A stretch of DNA of 61,858 nucleotides, taken from the NCBI GenBank assembly GCA_021647365.1, contig JAKIUW010000020.1, positions 1-61,858 on the forward strand. The letters run 5' to 3'. Positions 35,001-43,517 of this stretch are shown here, one piece after another. This DNA comes from Cocleimonas sp. (GTDB taxonomy: Bacteria > Pseudomonadota > Gammaproteobacteria > Thiotrichales > Thiotrichaceae). The number at the start of each line of letters is the position of its first letter. The stretch's first letter is position 1. Below the pieces are notes generated by a model. That model was not told where the DNA came from and did not search any database. It was given only the letters and a program-made list of their open reading frames with translations. The position numbers and the translations under genes are program-made.

Positions 35001-38000
35001 TGAGATTAGAGCACCGATTGTTTTAGATCACAGTAAAACCATTCGTTTTAAGCTCTTTAGCAAAGATGGTAGCTTTATAATCAGTAGCCGTGATCGACTC
35101 AGTGATAGCCCTTGGAATGAAAATGTTGTTGGACGGTTGTTAGGTAATACCAATAAAAAAGTCCCTAAAAAAGTAGCCTTTGACCTGCTAATAAAAAACT
35201 CTAAAAGAACCATCACTTCAGCAAGGCATTATCAACTGACAGAATCTGTGGGTTTGAGCTATGGCTCAATTTTTCAGGGTATTGGAAAGGTGTGGGTGTC
35301 TTCTTTAACGGCACTGGCAAAGCTTAATATACCTGAAGAACTTACTGCTAATAATGGGCTTAGCCAATACCAATTACATCCCGCGCTACTAGATGCAGGA
35401 TTTCAAGTGCTGGTTGATATATTTGCAGATAATATTGAGCAGGGTAGCCAAGCGGCACTTATCCCTGTGCAAGTAGGTAAGTTGTATCATTATGCTGATA
35501 TGAAAGACCTTTCATATATCGTTGTCAATATAACAAAGCAAAGCCCCCAATCAGTATTAGCAGACTATCTATTATTAAATGCGAAAGGGGCAGTATTAGC
35601 CGAGCTAAAAAACTGTCGTTTCCGTGGCGTTCAACTGACGCGAAGTGCATCAACATTGCCTGCAAGTTATGAATTTAGACCAATGCTCATGCCACATATT
35701 GAAGCGGGTAAGTATTCACCTGTTTCAGACCCTGCTGCCCTTGTTTCAGGCGCGCTTAAGTTTTTGAATTCACACGAACAGGAGTTCTTACGAAACAAGC
35801 ACTACCAAGAAGTTTTACCACTGTTTGATGTCATGGTTTCCGTTTTTGCATGGCAAGCGATACATCAGCTGAACCCTAAAGGTGATGAGTTTACTTTAAA
35901 GTCGTTAGCAGAACAGGCACATATTGAGTCGATTAAATTACCCTTGTTGTCACGTTTGTTGGGAATATTGGTTGATGATGAACTTGCTACCTTTGAGAAT
36001 GATCAGTGGCTATTAAGCGCCGAGTGTGATTTGCCGCCTGCCGAAGATATTTGGTTGTCGGTGCTGGGTGATTCTCCTGCATACTTGCCTGAACTGATGT
36101 TATTAGGACGATGTGGAAAATATTTAGCAGAAGTCTTGCAACATAAGGTGATGCCAGAAACATTACTGTATTCGCAAAAAAGTAGTATTCAAGAGCACTG
36201 GAATGGTGCATCCCCTAGTAACCTTAGTATGAATCTTGCTTTGCGAGATACTTTACGTGAAATTGTAGAAGATTGGCCAGAAAATAGACGATTGCGGATT
36301 TTGGATGTGGGTGCAAATGATACTGAGATTAGCCAGCTAATATTGTCGGTGTTTCCTCCTGAGCAATGTGATTATGATTATATTCATCATGATGAAGAGT
36401 TATTGGGAAAGGCTAGCTTTGATTTAGAGTCATGGGATTTTGTTAGTACCGAGCAGCTTGATTTAAGTCTTGAGATAGATGTTAGTGATTGTCCTATTCA
36501 ATTTGGCGTTTACGATATTGTTATTGCAGCCAATACACTGTATCACTCTGATGATTTGTCAAAAGTACAAAAGAATATCAAGCAGCTCTTATCCCCTAAA
36601 GGGGTGCTTTTATTATTAGAAAGACAATCTGATCGTTTTATGGATATGACGTTTGGGTTGCAGTCTGATTGGTGGGCGCATACCTCTAATAATAAAAAAC
36701 CAATTCCATTACTGATGACCGCGAATGAATGGCGAACATCATTAAAAGAAACAGGGTTTGATCATGTTGAACTATTGATGGAACCAGAAGCAACGGCGGA
36801 TACGGGTGCTTTTATGGTGGTTGCTAGTCATTCAGATGAATTGAGCAATGAAAATATTCTAGAAACGGTAGATGACGAAGAAGATATTCAAACATGGATG
36901 ATTCTTAAAGACGAAAGCGATATTTCTCATAATTTATCAAATTCACTTGCTACATCTCTTAAGAATGCAGGGCATCAAGTTATCACTGTTCAAACAGGTG
37001 AAACGTATAAGCGCCTTGGTCCTACGCAGTTTGCGATTAATTTTGATGTTGAGAAGTCTAGCAAAGAAGATCATTTTGATCATATTATTGAAACACTCAA
37101 TAAATTAGATATTCATTGTGATCATATTGTCCATCTAATGGGTTTACGTTGGCACAATGATTTAAAAGTAGATCAAGGCGATTTAACGCTACAAGAAAAG
37201 CGCTGTGCGAGTACAGTTGATTTAATCAAAGGGTTCGAGGCGCGGGGTGAATTATCACTGCCAAAGCTAACCTTGATTACGTCGGGTGGAGCAGTCGTTG
37301 CTAGAGAGGAACAAGTCTTTTCGTTTGATACAAACCCATCCCAAGCCGCACTTTGGGGCTTGGGTCGTGTCATTATGAATGAGCACCCAGACTTAAATTG
37401 TAAATTGATTGATCTGCAAGGACCCTTCGATTCATCCTCAACGAGTCAGTTGTTAAATGATGAGTTGTTAAATCATAGCGGAACCAACGCTAAAGAAAAT
37501 GAAGTCATATTAAACAGCAACGTACGTCATGTTATGCGCATGAAACGTATTGAGCTAGCAGCTTCAAAAGTATCTAATAAAAATAGTAACGCTTCAAATA
37601 CACCGTACAGTCTTCGTTTTAGTACGCCAGGACAATTGAAAAACTTATATTGGCATGAATTGCCCGAACAGTTCTTACAAGCTGATGAAATTGAAATAAA
37701 GCCCTATGCAGCAGGATTAAACTTTCGCGATGTAATGTACGCAATGGGCTTGCTCTCTGATGAGGCGGTGGAAAACGGCTTCGCAGGGCCAACACTGGGT
37801 ATGGAGTTATCAGGTGTAGTAACAAAAGTGGGCAGTGCTGTTACAGAATTTAAAGCTGGGGATGAAGTTGTTGGATTCGCACCCGCTTGTTTCAGTTCTC
37901 GCGTTATTACGCAAACAACCGCAATTACACACAAGCCAAAAGCGTGGAGCTTTGAAGAAGCCGCAACCATACCTACAACATTCTTTACGGTTTATTACGC

Positions 38001-39894
38001 ACTAAAACATCTAGCGCAAATTCAACCAGGTGAAAAAATACTCATTCATGGCGCCGCTGGCGGTGTCGGCATTGCGGCGATTCAATTTGCGCGTTTTTGT
38101 GGCGCGGAAATTTTTGCAACGGCAGGCAGCGATGAAAAACGTGATTTTGTACGTTTGATGGGTGCTGATCATGTGATGGATTCACGCTCACTCGCGTTTG
38201 CCGATGACATAATGCAAATCACCAATGGCGAAGGTATAGACATTGTGCTTAACTCACTCGCAGGTGAAGCTATCACACGAAATCTTTCGGTGCTTAAACC
38301 TTTTGGACGTTTCTTGGAGTTAGGAAAGCGCGACTTTTACGAAAACAGTAAAATTGGGCTACGTCCTTTCCGTAATAATATTTCTTATTTTGGTATTGAT
38401 GCGGACCAATTATTAATTGAACGCCCAGAGCTGGCTAATCGTTTATTTAAAGAAATGATGGCACAGTTTGATGAGGGTAGCTTACGTCCAATGCCTTACC
38501 GTAGTTTTCCTGCAACGCGTATTCAAGATGCCTTTAGGTATATGCAACAGTCTCGCCAAGTGGGTAAAGTGGTTGTTTCCTTTATGAATGGAAATGCTGT
38601 TCCTAGTGAAGAAATTGAGCCACTAAAAATTCAAGAAGCCGAGCTTGAATGTAATCCAAAAGCAAGTTATTTGGTAACAGGTGGCTTAAGTGGTTTTGGT
38701 CTAAAAACAGCGAGCTGGTTGGTTGAGAAAGGTGCGCGATCATTGGTATTGATTAGCCGTAGCGCCAAGGTTAGCGAAGACTCACAAAAAATCATTGATA
38801 AACTTAAACAAAAAGGTGTTGCGGTATACACACACGCTTGTGATGTAACAGATAAAGTAGCGCTACAAAAACTGATAGCGGTAATTCAACGTGATATTCC
38901 ACCGTTAAAAGGTCTTGTTCATGCCGCTATGGTTTTAGATGATGGCTTAATCCGCAATATGACACAGCAACAAATATTGGATGTTATGAGTCCAAAAGTG
39001 ACTGGCGCATGGAACTTACATGAAGCAACGTTGGAAACGGATTTAGATTTCTTTGTATTGTATTCATCAGCGACAACCTTTGTAGGAAATCCTGGTCAAG
39101 CAAACTATGTAGCAGCAAATAGCTTCTTGGAATCATTAGCAACTTATAGAAAATCACAGGGCTTGCCTGCGCACTATGCCGCATGGGGCGCTATATCGGA
39201 TGTCGGTTATCTTGCGCGCAATGAAGAAACCAAAGAACAACTACAGTCACGCTTAGGTGGTGAGGCATTAAATTCAGATCAAGCACTTAAAATGTTAGAA
39301 AAAATCATGCTGAGTGAAAAAGCGGGCGCTGCGGTTATAGATTTAGACTGGGGCGTTATTCAGCGCGTTATGCCGGCGGCAAGCTCAGCTAAATATGAAG
39401 AGCTGAAACGCAATGTAAAAACCTCTGATGGTGAGCAGTATGAAGATATTCAAACCCTGATTGCTAATATGGGACGAGCGGAAATTCAAGAGCTTGTAAC
39501 AGATTTACTATTGGATGAAGTGGAACAAATACTACGTTTGCCACGCGATAAAATGGATATTGAACAGTCAATATTTGATTTGGGTATGGATTCATTAATG
39601 GGTATGGAGTTGGTGCTAGCTATTGAAGAGCGTTTTGGCGTGAAGCTTCCAGTGATGGCATTAACCGAAGGTGCTAATATCCAGCGTATCGCAGAGAAAA
39701 TCACAGACCAGCTTGCTGGCGCTAGTGATGATGAAGATACCAGTAGTGCAAAAGAGCAACAAAAAGACAAGCATCAAGAAGATATTTCAATAGCGGCATC
39801 TCGCCATGGTCATACGGAGAATATGAGCAATGATGACGCGGAAGCATTATCGAAAAAACTAATTGAAGATGCTATGAAGGCAAGTAAAGCGTAA
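32083..39894 (+). CDS. Highly reducing type I polyketide synthase (KS-AT-DH-psiMT-ER-KR-ACP), no thioesterase
   Basis: One complete reducing module of 2603 residues. KS (about 7-430): Cys177 in VDTACSSS, EAHGTGT and NLGHLE histidines. AT (about 545-850): GHSVGE with Ser629; specificity block YAFHS, closest to the malonyl type HAFHS. DH (about 905-1170): His931 in HVVDGGAVMP and HPALLDAGFQ. Methyltransferase-like region (about 1340-1540): motif I is D1408-V-G-A-N-D-T, which lacks the glycines that hold SAM, so probably inactive. Structural KR half (about 1600-1830), ER (NADPH loop from G1990, GAAGGVG), KR (GGLSGFG, Tyr2342) and ACP (Ser2504 in GMDSLM). It ends without a thioesterase. The TTG start at 32083 has AGGGA before it. 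The single fully reducing module is likely iterative (inference). Confidence 0.93.
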   Translation: MSNQKKKIAIVGMACRFPGEADSPEAYWDVLKNGKDLVTEVSSERWGTNFYQHPDKKEPGKSYTFAAGVLPKVDEFDASFFGISPREAAQMDPQQRLLLELTWEALEDGQQIPESLAGSDCAVYIGIASTDYAHRRMDDLSSLDPYSMTGNTASIASNRISYIFDLHGPSVSVDTACSSSLVALHQACNAIWNGDAATAITGGVNMLLHPFGFVGFSKASMLSPNGRCRAFDASGDGYVRSEGSAILYLKLLEDAEADGDPIHAVIINTGINSDGRTNGITLPSTEGQASLLQNVYNQAGVNPNDLDYLEAHGTGTAVGDPLEAGALAKVLGKPRKKPLPIGSAKTNLGHLETASGMAGLLKVVLSLKNRAIPPSLHFEKPNPHIDFEGDKLSVVTAFTPLEESEKPLLMGVNSFGFGGANAHVIVEEYKHERKNTQKIKSEKQSTSSPLFLSAESNSALREMAGRYRDLLHQEDINYQDVAWSACTKRQHLSHGLAVHGDELHDIVECLHAYSQGEIHTGATATNKLNSSDETTKLALVFSGNGSQWQGMGCDLLKTEPLFKETVEEINKLLNVYEKISLIDEFNASQETSRLQLTEIAQPLLFALQVGLIRILESKGLIATAVIGHSVGEVAAAWAAGVLSLEEAVKVIYQRSHAQGKTQGAGRMAAAGVSNDKIKAVLEELGLTDKISVAGINSPKSITLSGQLTALEILNEYFEEHGVFYRILDLDYAFHSAAMDPVEADIKDSLKGLALGATNRTFYSTVTGNTLGGEQLDETYWWDNIRKPVLFASAMDQLLEDGYQVFLEIGPHPVLRTYVNECGREKDSTILSVSTIKRQGESKTALQNALYDCYLAGCSLNDDVVFPLDYQMVKLPHYPWQKEKHWYTLTAEGSDLVNRHREHPLLGYRLKDFDACWENQIDTSLLSYLKDHVVDGGAVMPAAAYVEMALAASKAWFAPDSNDEQKNQWEIENLEIRAPIVLDHSKTIRFKLFSKDGSFIISSRDRLSDSPWNENVVGRLLGNTNKKVPKKVAFDLLIKNSKRTITSARHYQLTESVGLSYGSIFQGIGKVWVSSLTALAKLNIPEELTANNGLSQYQLHPALLDAGFQVLVDIFADNIEQGSQAALIPVQVGKLYHYADMKDLSYIVVNITKQSPQSVLADYLLLNAKGAVLAELKNCRFRGVQLTRSASTLPASYEFRPMLMPHIEAGKYSPVSDPAALVSGALKFLNSHEQEFLRNKHYQEVLPLFDVMVSVFAWQAIHQLNPKGDEFTLKSLAEQAHIESIKLPLLSRLLGILVDDELATFENDQWLLSAECDLPPAEDIWLSVLGDSPAYLPELMLLGRCGKYLAEVLQHKVMPETLLYSQKSSIQEHWNGASPSNLSMNLALRDTLREIVEDWPENRRLRILDVGANDTEISQLILSVFPPEQCDYDYIHHDEELLGKASFDLESWDFVSTEQLDLSLEIDVSDCPIQFGVYDIVIAANTLYHSDDLSKVQKNIKQLLSPKGVLLLLERQSDRFMDMTFGLQSDWWAHTSNNKKPIPLLMTANEWRTSLKETGFDHVELLMEPEATADTGAFMVVASHSDELSNENILETVDDEEDIQTWMILKDESDISHNLSNSLATSLKNAGHQVITVQTGETYKRLGPTQFAINFDVEKSSKEDHFDHIIETLNKLDIHCDHIVHLMGLRWHNDLKVDQGDLTLQEKRCASTVDLIKGFEARGELSLPKLTLITSGGAVVAREEQVFSFDTNPSQAALWGLGRVIMNEHPDLNCKLIDLQGPFDSSSTSQLLNDELLNHSGTNAKENEVILNSNVRHVMRMKRIELAASKVSNKNSNASNTPYSLRFSTPGQLKNLYWHELPEQFLQADEIEIKPYAAGLNFRDVMYAMGLLSDEAVENGFAGPTLGMELSGVVTKVGSAVTEFKAGDEVVGFAPACFSSRVITQTTAITHKPKAWSFEEAATIPTTFFTVYYALKHLAQIQPGEKILIHGAAGGVGIAAIQFARFCGAEIFATAGSDEKRDFVRLMGADHVMDSRSLAFADDIMQITNGEGIDIVLNSLAGEAITRNLSVLKPFGRFLELGKRDFYENSKIGLRPFRNNISYFGIDADQLLIERPELANRLFKEMMAQFDEGSLRPMPYRSFPATRIQDAFRYMQQSRQVGKVVVSFMNGNAVPSEEIEPLKIQEAELECNPKASYLVTGGLSGFGLKTASWLVEKGARSLVLISRSAKVSEDSQKIIDKLKQKGVAVYTHACDVTDKVALQKLIAVIQRDIPPLKGLVHAAMVLDDGLIRNMTQQQILDVMSPKVTGAWNLHEATLETDLDFFVLYSSATTFVGNPGQANYVAANSFLESLATYRKSQGLPAHYAAWGAISDVGYLARNEETKEQLQSRLGGEALNSDQALKMLEKIMLSEKAGAAVIDLDWGVIQRVMPAASSAKYEELKRNVKTSDGEQYEDIQTLIANMGRAEIQELVTDLLLDEVEQILRLPRDKMDIEQSIFDLGMDSLMGMELVLAIEERFGVKLPVMALTEGANIQRIAEKITDQLAGASDDEDTSSAKEQQKDKHQEDISIAASRHGHTENMSNDDAEALSKKLIEDAMKASKA

Positions 39895-39904
39895 AGTACA
39901 ATAT

Positions 39905-39992
39905 AAAGCACACCCCCCTACTTTTACATGATGTTTCTTTAATACTATAGTGAAAAAAGCAAACATCATGTAAAACTAGGGGGGTGTGCTTC
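39905..39992. repeat. Palindromic element, hybrid arm pair inside the biosynthetic operon
   Basis: The left arm reads CCCCCCTACTTTTAC, a form between CAC and TAG types, and the right arm is pure TAG type; the loop is 30 bases. It lies between the PKS stop and the oxoamine synthase start, and it ends in the usual GTGTGCTT. Confidence 0.95.
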
Positions 39993-40016
39993 TAGAGTTA
40001 ATTGTGAACCATATAT

Positions 40017-41399
40017 ATGACAAAAGCTAAAAAAGGAAATCTCTTTGGTCTAAGCGGCTCAGTTAAAGATCAGCTGGCGCAGAAGATGCTAGAGAAGCGT
40101 TTGAAGAAAGTTACCGAGCTTCAAATGAACAGTGAAAATAAAAGTGATGGTGCGCGTACGCGAAAATCGTTACTGTCTAATTCTAAAATCTCTGACGATT
40201 TTTGTCGTTTTGATAAATTCCCTGGCTACCAGCAAATTCGTATTTTAGAAGAGGGCGGAAAGCAGCTCGGCGTACCCAGCCCATTTTTCAAAGTACACGA
40301 AGGCGTTGCCAGTAATGTTACCCATATAGCAGGTCAAGAATATATCAATTTTGCCAGCTATAACTACCTTGATTTATGTGGGCATCCTGATGTTTCTGAG
40401 GCGGCAAAAAACGCCATAGATACATATGGAACGAGCGCATCGGCCAGTCGTCCTGTCGCAGGTGAGCGCCCTGTTCAGCGCGATTTAGAGCTAGCATTGG
40501 CAAAGCTTTATGATGTTGATGACAGTATTGTGTTTGTTAGTGGTCATGCCACCAATGTCACCACTATTGGTTATTTATTTGGTCCAAAAGATTTAATCCT
40601 GCATGATTCTTTAATACACAATAGCATCGTACAAGGCGGTCAATTATCGGGTGCTACACGCTTGCCGTTTCCGCATAATGATTGGCAAGCTTTGGATGAG
40701 CTACTGTTTCAGCAACGCAAAAACTATGAGCGTGTACTGATTTGTGTTGAAGGCATTTACAGTATGGATGGCGATTATCCAGACCTTAAACGCTTTATAG
40801 AAATCAAACAAAGACACAAAGCATTCCTGTTAGTTGATGAGGCGCATGCCTTGGGTGTTTTGGGTAAAAAAGGTCACGGCATTAAAGAACATGCAGGGGT
40901 CGATGGACATGAAGTTGACCTTTGGATGGGTACGCTCAGTAAAACGCTGGCAAGTTGTGGCGGTTATATCGCGGGTGAAAAAGCACTTATCGAGCATCTA
41001 AAGTTTTCAGCCCCAGGTTTTTTATACAGCGTGGGTATTTCACCGCCTTTAGCGGCTTCGGCACTAGCGGCTTTGAAATTACTGGATGAGGAACCTGAGC
41101 GTGTGCTTCAACTCAAAGAAAGAGGGCATCAGTTTATTGCACTTGCCCAAGAGCAGGGTTTGAATGTTGGTTCTAGCGCTGGGCTATCGGTTATTCCTGT
41201 GATTACAGGCAGTTCCGCCATGGCGGGAAGATTGGCTAACGCCTGTTTTGAACGTGGTATTAATGTTCAGCCGATTTTCTATCCTGCGGTACAAGAAGGC
41301 ATGGCGCGTTTGCGTTTCTTTATTTGTTCATCGCATACTGAAGAGCAAATAGAACACACGGTAAATGTTTTGGCAGAAGAAATTAACAAGCTAAAATAA
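40017..41399 (+). CDS. Alpha-oxoamine synthase (AONS-like PLP enzyme)
   Basis: PLP-dependent enzyme that condenses an acyl thioester with an amino acid, with loss of CO2, to form an alpha-aminoketone (family of BioF, KBL, ALAS, SPT). The PLP Lys309 is in GTLSKTLAS; substrate and cofactor blocks are FASYNYLDLCGHPDV, GTSASASRPVAGER, VDEAHALGVLG, and the C-terminal RFFICSSHTEEQI. It has an extra N-terminal segment of about 90 residues, as in members that act on carrier-bound chains. It directly follows a PKS without a thioesterase, so its likely job is to release the polyketide chain by condensation with an amino acid (inference). Confidence 0.9.
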   Translation: MTKAKKGNLFGLSGSVKDQLAQKMLEKRLKKVTELQMNSENKSDGARTRKSLLSNSKISDDFCRFDKFPGYQQIRILEEGGKQLGVPSPFFKVHEGVASNVTHIAGQEYINFASYNYLDLCGHPDVSEAAKNAIDTYGTSASASRPVAGERPVQRDLELALAKLYDVDDSIVFVSGHATNVTTIGYLFGPKDLILHDSLIHNSIVQGGQLSGATRLPFPHNDWQALDELLFQQRKNYERVLICVEGIYSMDGDYPDLKRFIEIKQRHKAFLLVDEAHALGVLGKKGHGIKEHAGVDGHEVDLWMGTLSKTLASCGGYIAGEKALIEHLKFSAPGFLYSVGISPPLAASALAALKLLDEEPERVLQLKERGHQFIALAQEQGLNVGSSAGLSVIPVITGSSAMAGRLANACFERGINVQPIFYPAVQEGMARLRFFICSSHTEEQIEHTVNVLAEEINKLK

Positions 41400-42224
41400 T
41401 TGGAAAACGTGACTAAACAGCGAGTTATATTTTGCACCTATTCAAGCATTTACTCGTCAAAAGTTTTAGAACGTTTACTAGCAAGCGACAAAATAGACGT
41501 TGTAGCCATCATAAACTCCACGCGCGTTATCCATTCAAAATATGGGTTTTTTCGCGGCGCTATTAAGCAAATTAAAACTTCAGGTTTTAGGTACGCTACT
41601 TATCTTTTTATGGTCACGGATTTGTTTCGCTGGCTTCAACCTTTGTCTTATAAAGAGCAAACAAAAAGCACTTTAAAAACGGTACACAAGCTAGCGGCTG
41701 AAAATAATATTCCTGTACTGGATACGCTGGATATTAACAATGTAGAAGGTCTTCAGTTTATCCAACAGGCTAAACCAGATTATCTATTAGCCGCGCATTT
41801 TAACCAGTTGATAAAAGCTCCAGTGCTTGATCTATCTGATATGGAATTCTTAAATATACATCCATCGTTACTCCCCAACTACAAGGGAGTCGATCCTGTT
41901 TTTTTTGCATTATTAGATCAAAACAAAGAGATAGGTGTTACCCTGCATAAAATGGCAGAAAGCTTTGATAGCGGCGAGATACTACGGCAAAAACCAATCA
42001 AAAGTGATTTAAGCCGCAGTTTGTTTATGATAAATAATCAACTCTTTGAAGAAGGTGCAGAACTCGCTATTAAGTGGATAGCTAATACACAATTAAAGTC
42101 AGTCGATATTGTCGATAATACGCTCGGGCAATATGATTCTTGGCCAAGCACCGAACAAATCAAGCGCTATAAAAAAAAGGGAAATCATCTCATTACATTG
42201 TCTGAGTTTTGGAAAGAAAAATAA
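41400..42224 (+). CDS. Formyltransferase-family protein
   Basis: Member of the formyl-transfer (Fmt/PurN/ArnA-N) family, probably using N10-formyl-tetrahydrofolate. The catalytic Asn-His-Asp set is visible: N in FLNIHPSLLPNYKG, the His in the same block, and Asp in AESFDSGEIL. It lacks the Fmt C-terminal domain and is 274 residues. It begins immediately after the oxoamine synthase stop, at TTG 41400 or, with GGA six bases upstream, at GTG 41409. Neighbourhood suggests N-formylation of the amine made by the oxoamine synthase (inference). Confidence 0.85.
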   Translation: MENVTKQRVIFCTYSSIYSSKVLERLLASDKIDVVAIINSTRVIHSKYGFFRGAIKQIKTSGFRYATYLFMVTDLFRWLQPLSYKEQTKSTLKTVHKLAAENNIPVLDTLDINNVEGLQFIQQAKPDYLLAAHFNQLIKAPVLDLSDMEFLNIHPSLLPNYKGVDPVFFALLDQNKEIGVTLHKMAESFDSGEILRQKPIKSDLSRSLFMINNQLFEEGAELAIKWIANTQLKSVDIVDNTLGQYDSWPSTEQIKRYKKKGNHLITLSEFWKEK

Positions 42225-42820
42225 TGACCGCTGATAAAAACACCAATAAATCATACTTTCGTAGCCACGGTTATACGCCTGATGAAATCATCCTGACAGA
42301 CTCAGGGGAAAGCTGCGATCTATCAAAACTCCCGCCTTTTCTACGCACCTTGTTAGTTATGGATGGCACCGTCACCAAAGCCTTAGAAGCCTGGTTTTGG
42401 GAACCTGTAAAAGTCGTCCCCTTAAAGAATGAACTAACCAAACTTACGGAAACTGTAGAAGGTTTGGCTACAAAAAAAGGCGACAAAGCACTACAGCGCG
42501 AAGTCATTTTGCAAGGTGTTGATAGCGAAAAAACATTCGCCTGCGCCCGCTCAACCGTAGCGCTAGAAAGCTTGCCGACGGAAGTAGGGCTAGCATTAGA
42601 GACTGGTCAAATAGGAATAGGGGAGTTATTTCGTGAAAAAGGTTTAGAGACTTATCGTGAGCTTTTTAATATCAACTATTTTTCGGCTGTACCGAAAGGG
42701 GATGTGCTGTTGGCACATATGGAGGGTGAGGTTGTTTCTCGTAGTTATCAGATTTGGGTGAATGGGAGTGCTGCGATTATTGTTACGGAGTATTTTTCAG
42801 TTTCAGCATATAAGGGGTGA
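42224..42820 (+). CDS. Chorismate-lyase-like protein (UbiC superfamily)
   Basis: Resembles chorismate pyruvate-lyase, which makes 4-hydroxybenzoate. Conserved points: Arg in QREVIL, ARSTVAL in the position of UbiC's GRTVVP, GQIGIGELF near UbiC's LGRYLF, and Glu in IVTEYFSVSAY near the C-terminus. The active-site Arg and Glu appear present. No ubiA gene follows, which is unlike the ubiquinone locus. The start ATG at 42224 overlaps the formyltransferase stop (TAATG) and has GGAAAG upstream. It may feed an aromatic unit to the cluster or act on a related acid; this is not established. Confidence 0.75.
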   Translation: MTADKNTNKSYFRSHGYTPDEIILTDSGESCDLSKLPPFLRTLLVMDGTVTKALEAWFWEPVKVVPLKNELTKLTETVEGLATKKGDKALQREVILQGVDSEKTFACARSTVALESLPTEVGLALETGQIGIGELFREKGLETYRELFNINYFSAVPKGDVLLAHMEGEVVSRSYQIWVNGSAAIIVTEYFSVSAYKG

Positions 42821-42850
42821 TGTGTGGAGGCACACTTGCCTTTTTTAACT

Positions 42851-42871
42851 CCCTCTCCCTGAGGGAGAGGG
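42851..42871. terminator. Hairpin after the biosynthetic operon
   Basis: CCCTCTCCC pairs with GGGAGAGGG across a 3-base loop. The surrounding text (CTCCCTCTCCCTGAGGGAG, TTGGGGTGAGGGGG) is of a repeat type widespread in proteobacterial intergenic DNA. There is no T-run, so a terminator function is uncertain. Confidence 0.5.
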
Positions 42872-42917
42872 TTGGGGTGAGGGGGAATAGCTTCGCTATC
42901 TATTTTTAGTTATTTAT

Positions 42918-42945
42918 AAGCACACCCCCCCACTTTTACATGATG
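42918..42945 (+). repeat. Palindromic-element arm, CAC type, left arm
   Basis: AAGCACACCCCCCCAC / TTTTACATGATG. It forms the outer tip of the left long inverted repeat. Its nearest partner is the right arm at 43104-43128, across about 158 bases that begin and end with further complementary TAGCCGT / ACGGCTA. Confidence 0.93.
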
Positions 42946-43103
42946 TTTATTTTCTACGTTAAATTAGCCGTCATTCCTGCATGCTTCTAGCAGGAATCTT
43001 TTTGAATTAGCAGGTACTCAAACAGATCCCCGATAAAAACATTAGGGGATGACGCTATTGGTCGTTATCTACTCAAAGACTTTTGAACTATTAATATAAC
43101 GGC

Positions 43104-43128
43104 TATCATGTAAAAGTGGGGGGTGTGG
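43104..43128 (+). repeat. Palindromic-element arm, CAC type, right arm
   Basis: TATCATGTAAAAGTGGGGGG then TGTGG: six G and an altered end. It lies in the 136-base segment that only the left long repeat carries. Confidence 0.85.
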
Positions 43129-43449
43129 TTCTATTCTTATTTTTTATTTGAGTGGGTGTTTTCGTAGCTTGCGGGCATGGGTTTTCTCCTCTTATATTTG
43201 TTATGGGCTACGAGTTACTTTCTTGCCTACGGCAGCAAGAAAGTAACCAAAGAAATGCCGCTTAACTTCAAAGCATCTTAATTTCACCTTCAGTAAGGAA
43301 ATAACAGGAAAGAAGGGAACTCGCTGCGCTCAAACAACCTTCTTTCTGATCTGTTATTTCTTGCGATGGTCGTTGTTTTGGAAGGAGATAAAACAGATGT
43401 AGGTTGGACTTCTTCGTCAATTAACTCACAAACACATTTAACATTAATA

Positions 43450-43484
43450 TACATTATAGTTTACATTTAATGTACAATGATGTA
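43450..43484 (+). promoter_or_regulatory. Probable operator: repeated TACATT/AATGTA upstream of the accessory pair
   Basis: TACATTTAATGTA at 43462-43474 is a palindrome around one central T; a further TACATT at 43450 and AATGATGTA at 43476 extend it. Short repeats of this kind are typical binding sites of ribbon-helix-helix regulators, and the first gene downstream starts with such a segment, so autoregulation is plausible (inference). Confidence 0.5.
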
Positions 43485-43517
43485 TCGTGCTTTTTTAAGA
43501 TAAAAAAGAGGTACATA

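Larger units (their letters stand above)
42918..43391. repeat. Left long inverted repeat of the two-gene accessory unit
   Basis: From the arm at 42918 inward: TTTATTTTCTACGTTAA, CGTCATTCCTGCATG, CTTCTAGCAGGAATC, then after 43139 TTTTCGTAGCTTGCGGGC, CTCCTCTTATATTTGTTA, GAGTTACTTTCTTGCC, AAGAAAGTAACCAAAGAAAT, and CAACCTTCTTTCTGATCTG. Every block recurs in the same order on the opposite strand at 44456-44797. About 136 bases at 43003-43138, including an extra arm, are present only in this left copy. By eye the rest is mostly identical. Confidence 0.9.

Noticed and set aside
42841..42890. A new repeat around CTCCCTCTCCCTGAGGGAG
   Set aside because: This type of sequence is widespread in proteobacterial intergenic DNA and not special to this locus.
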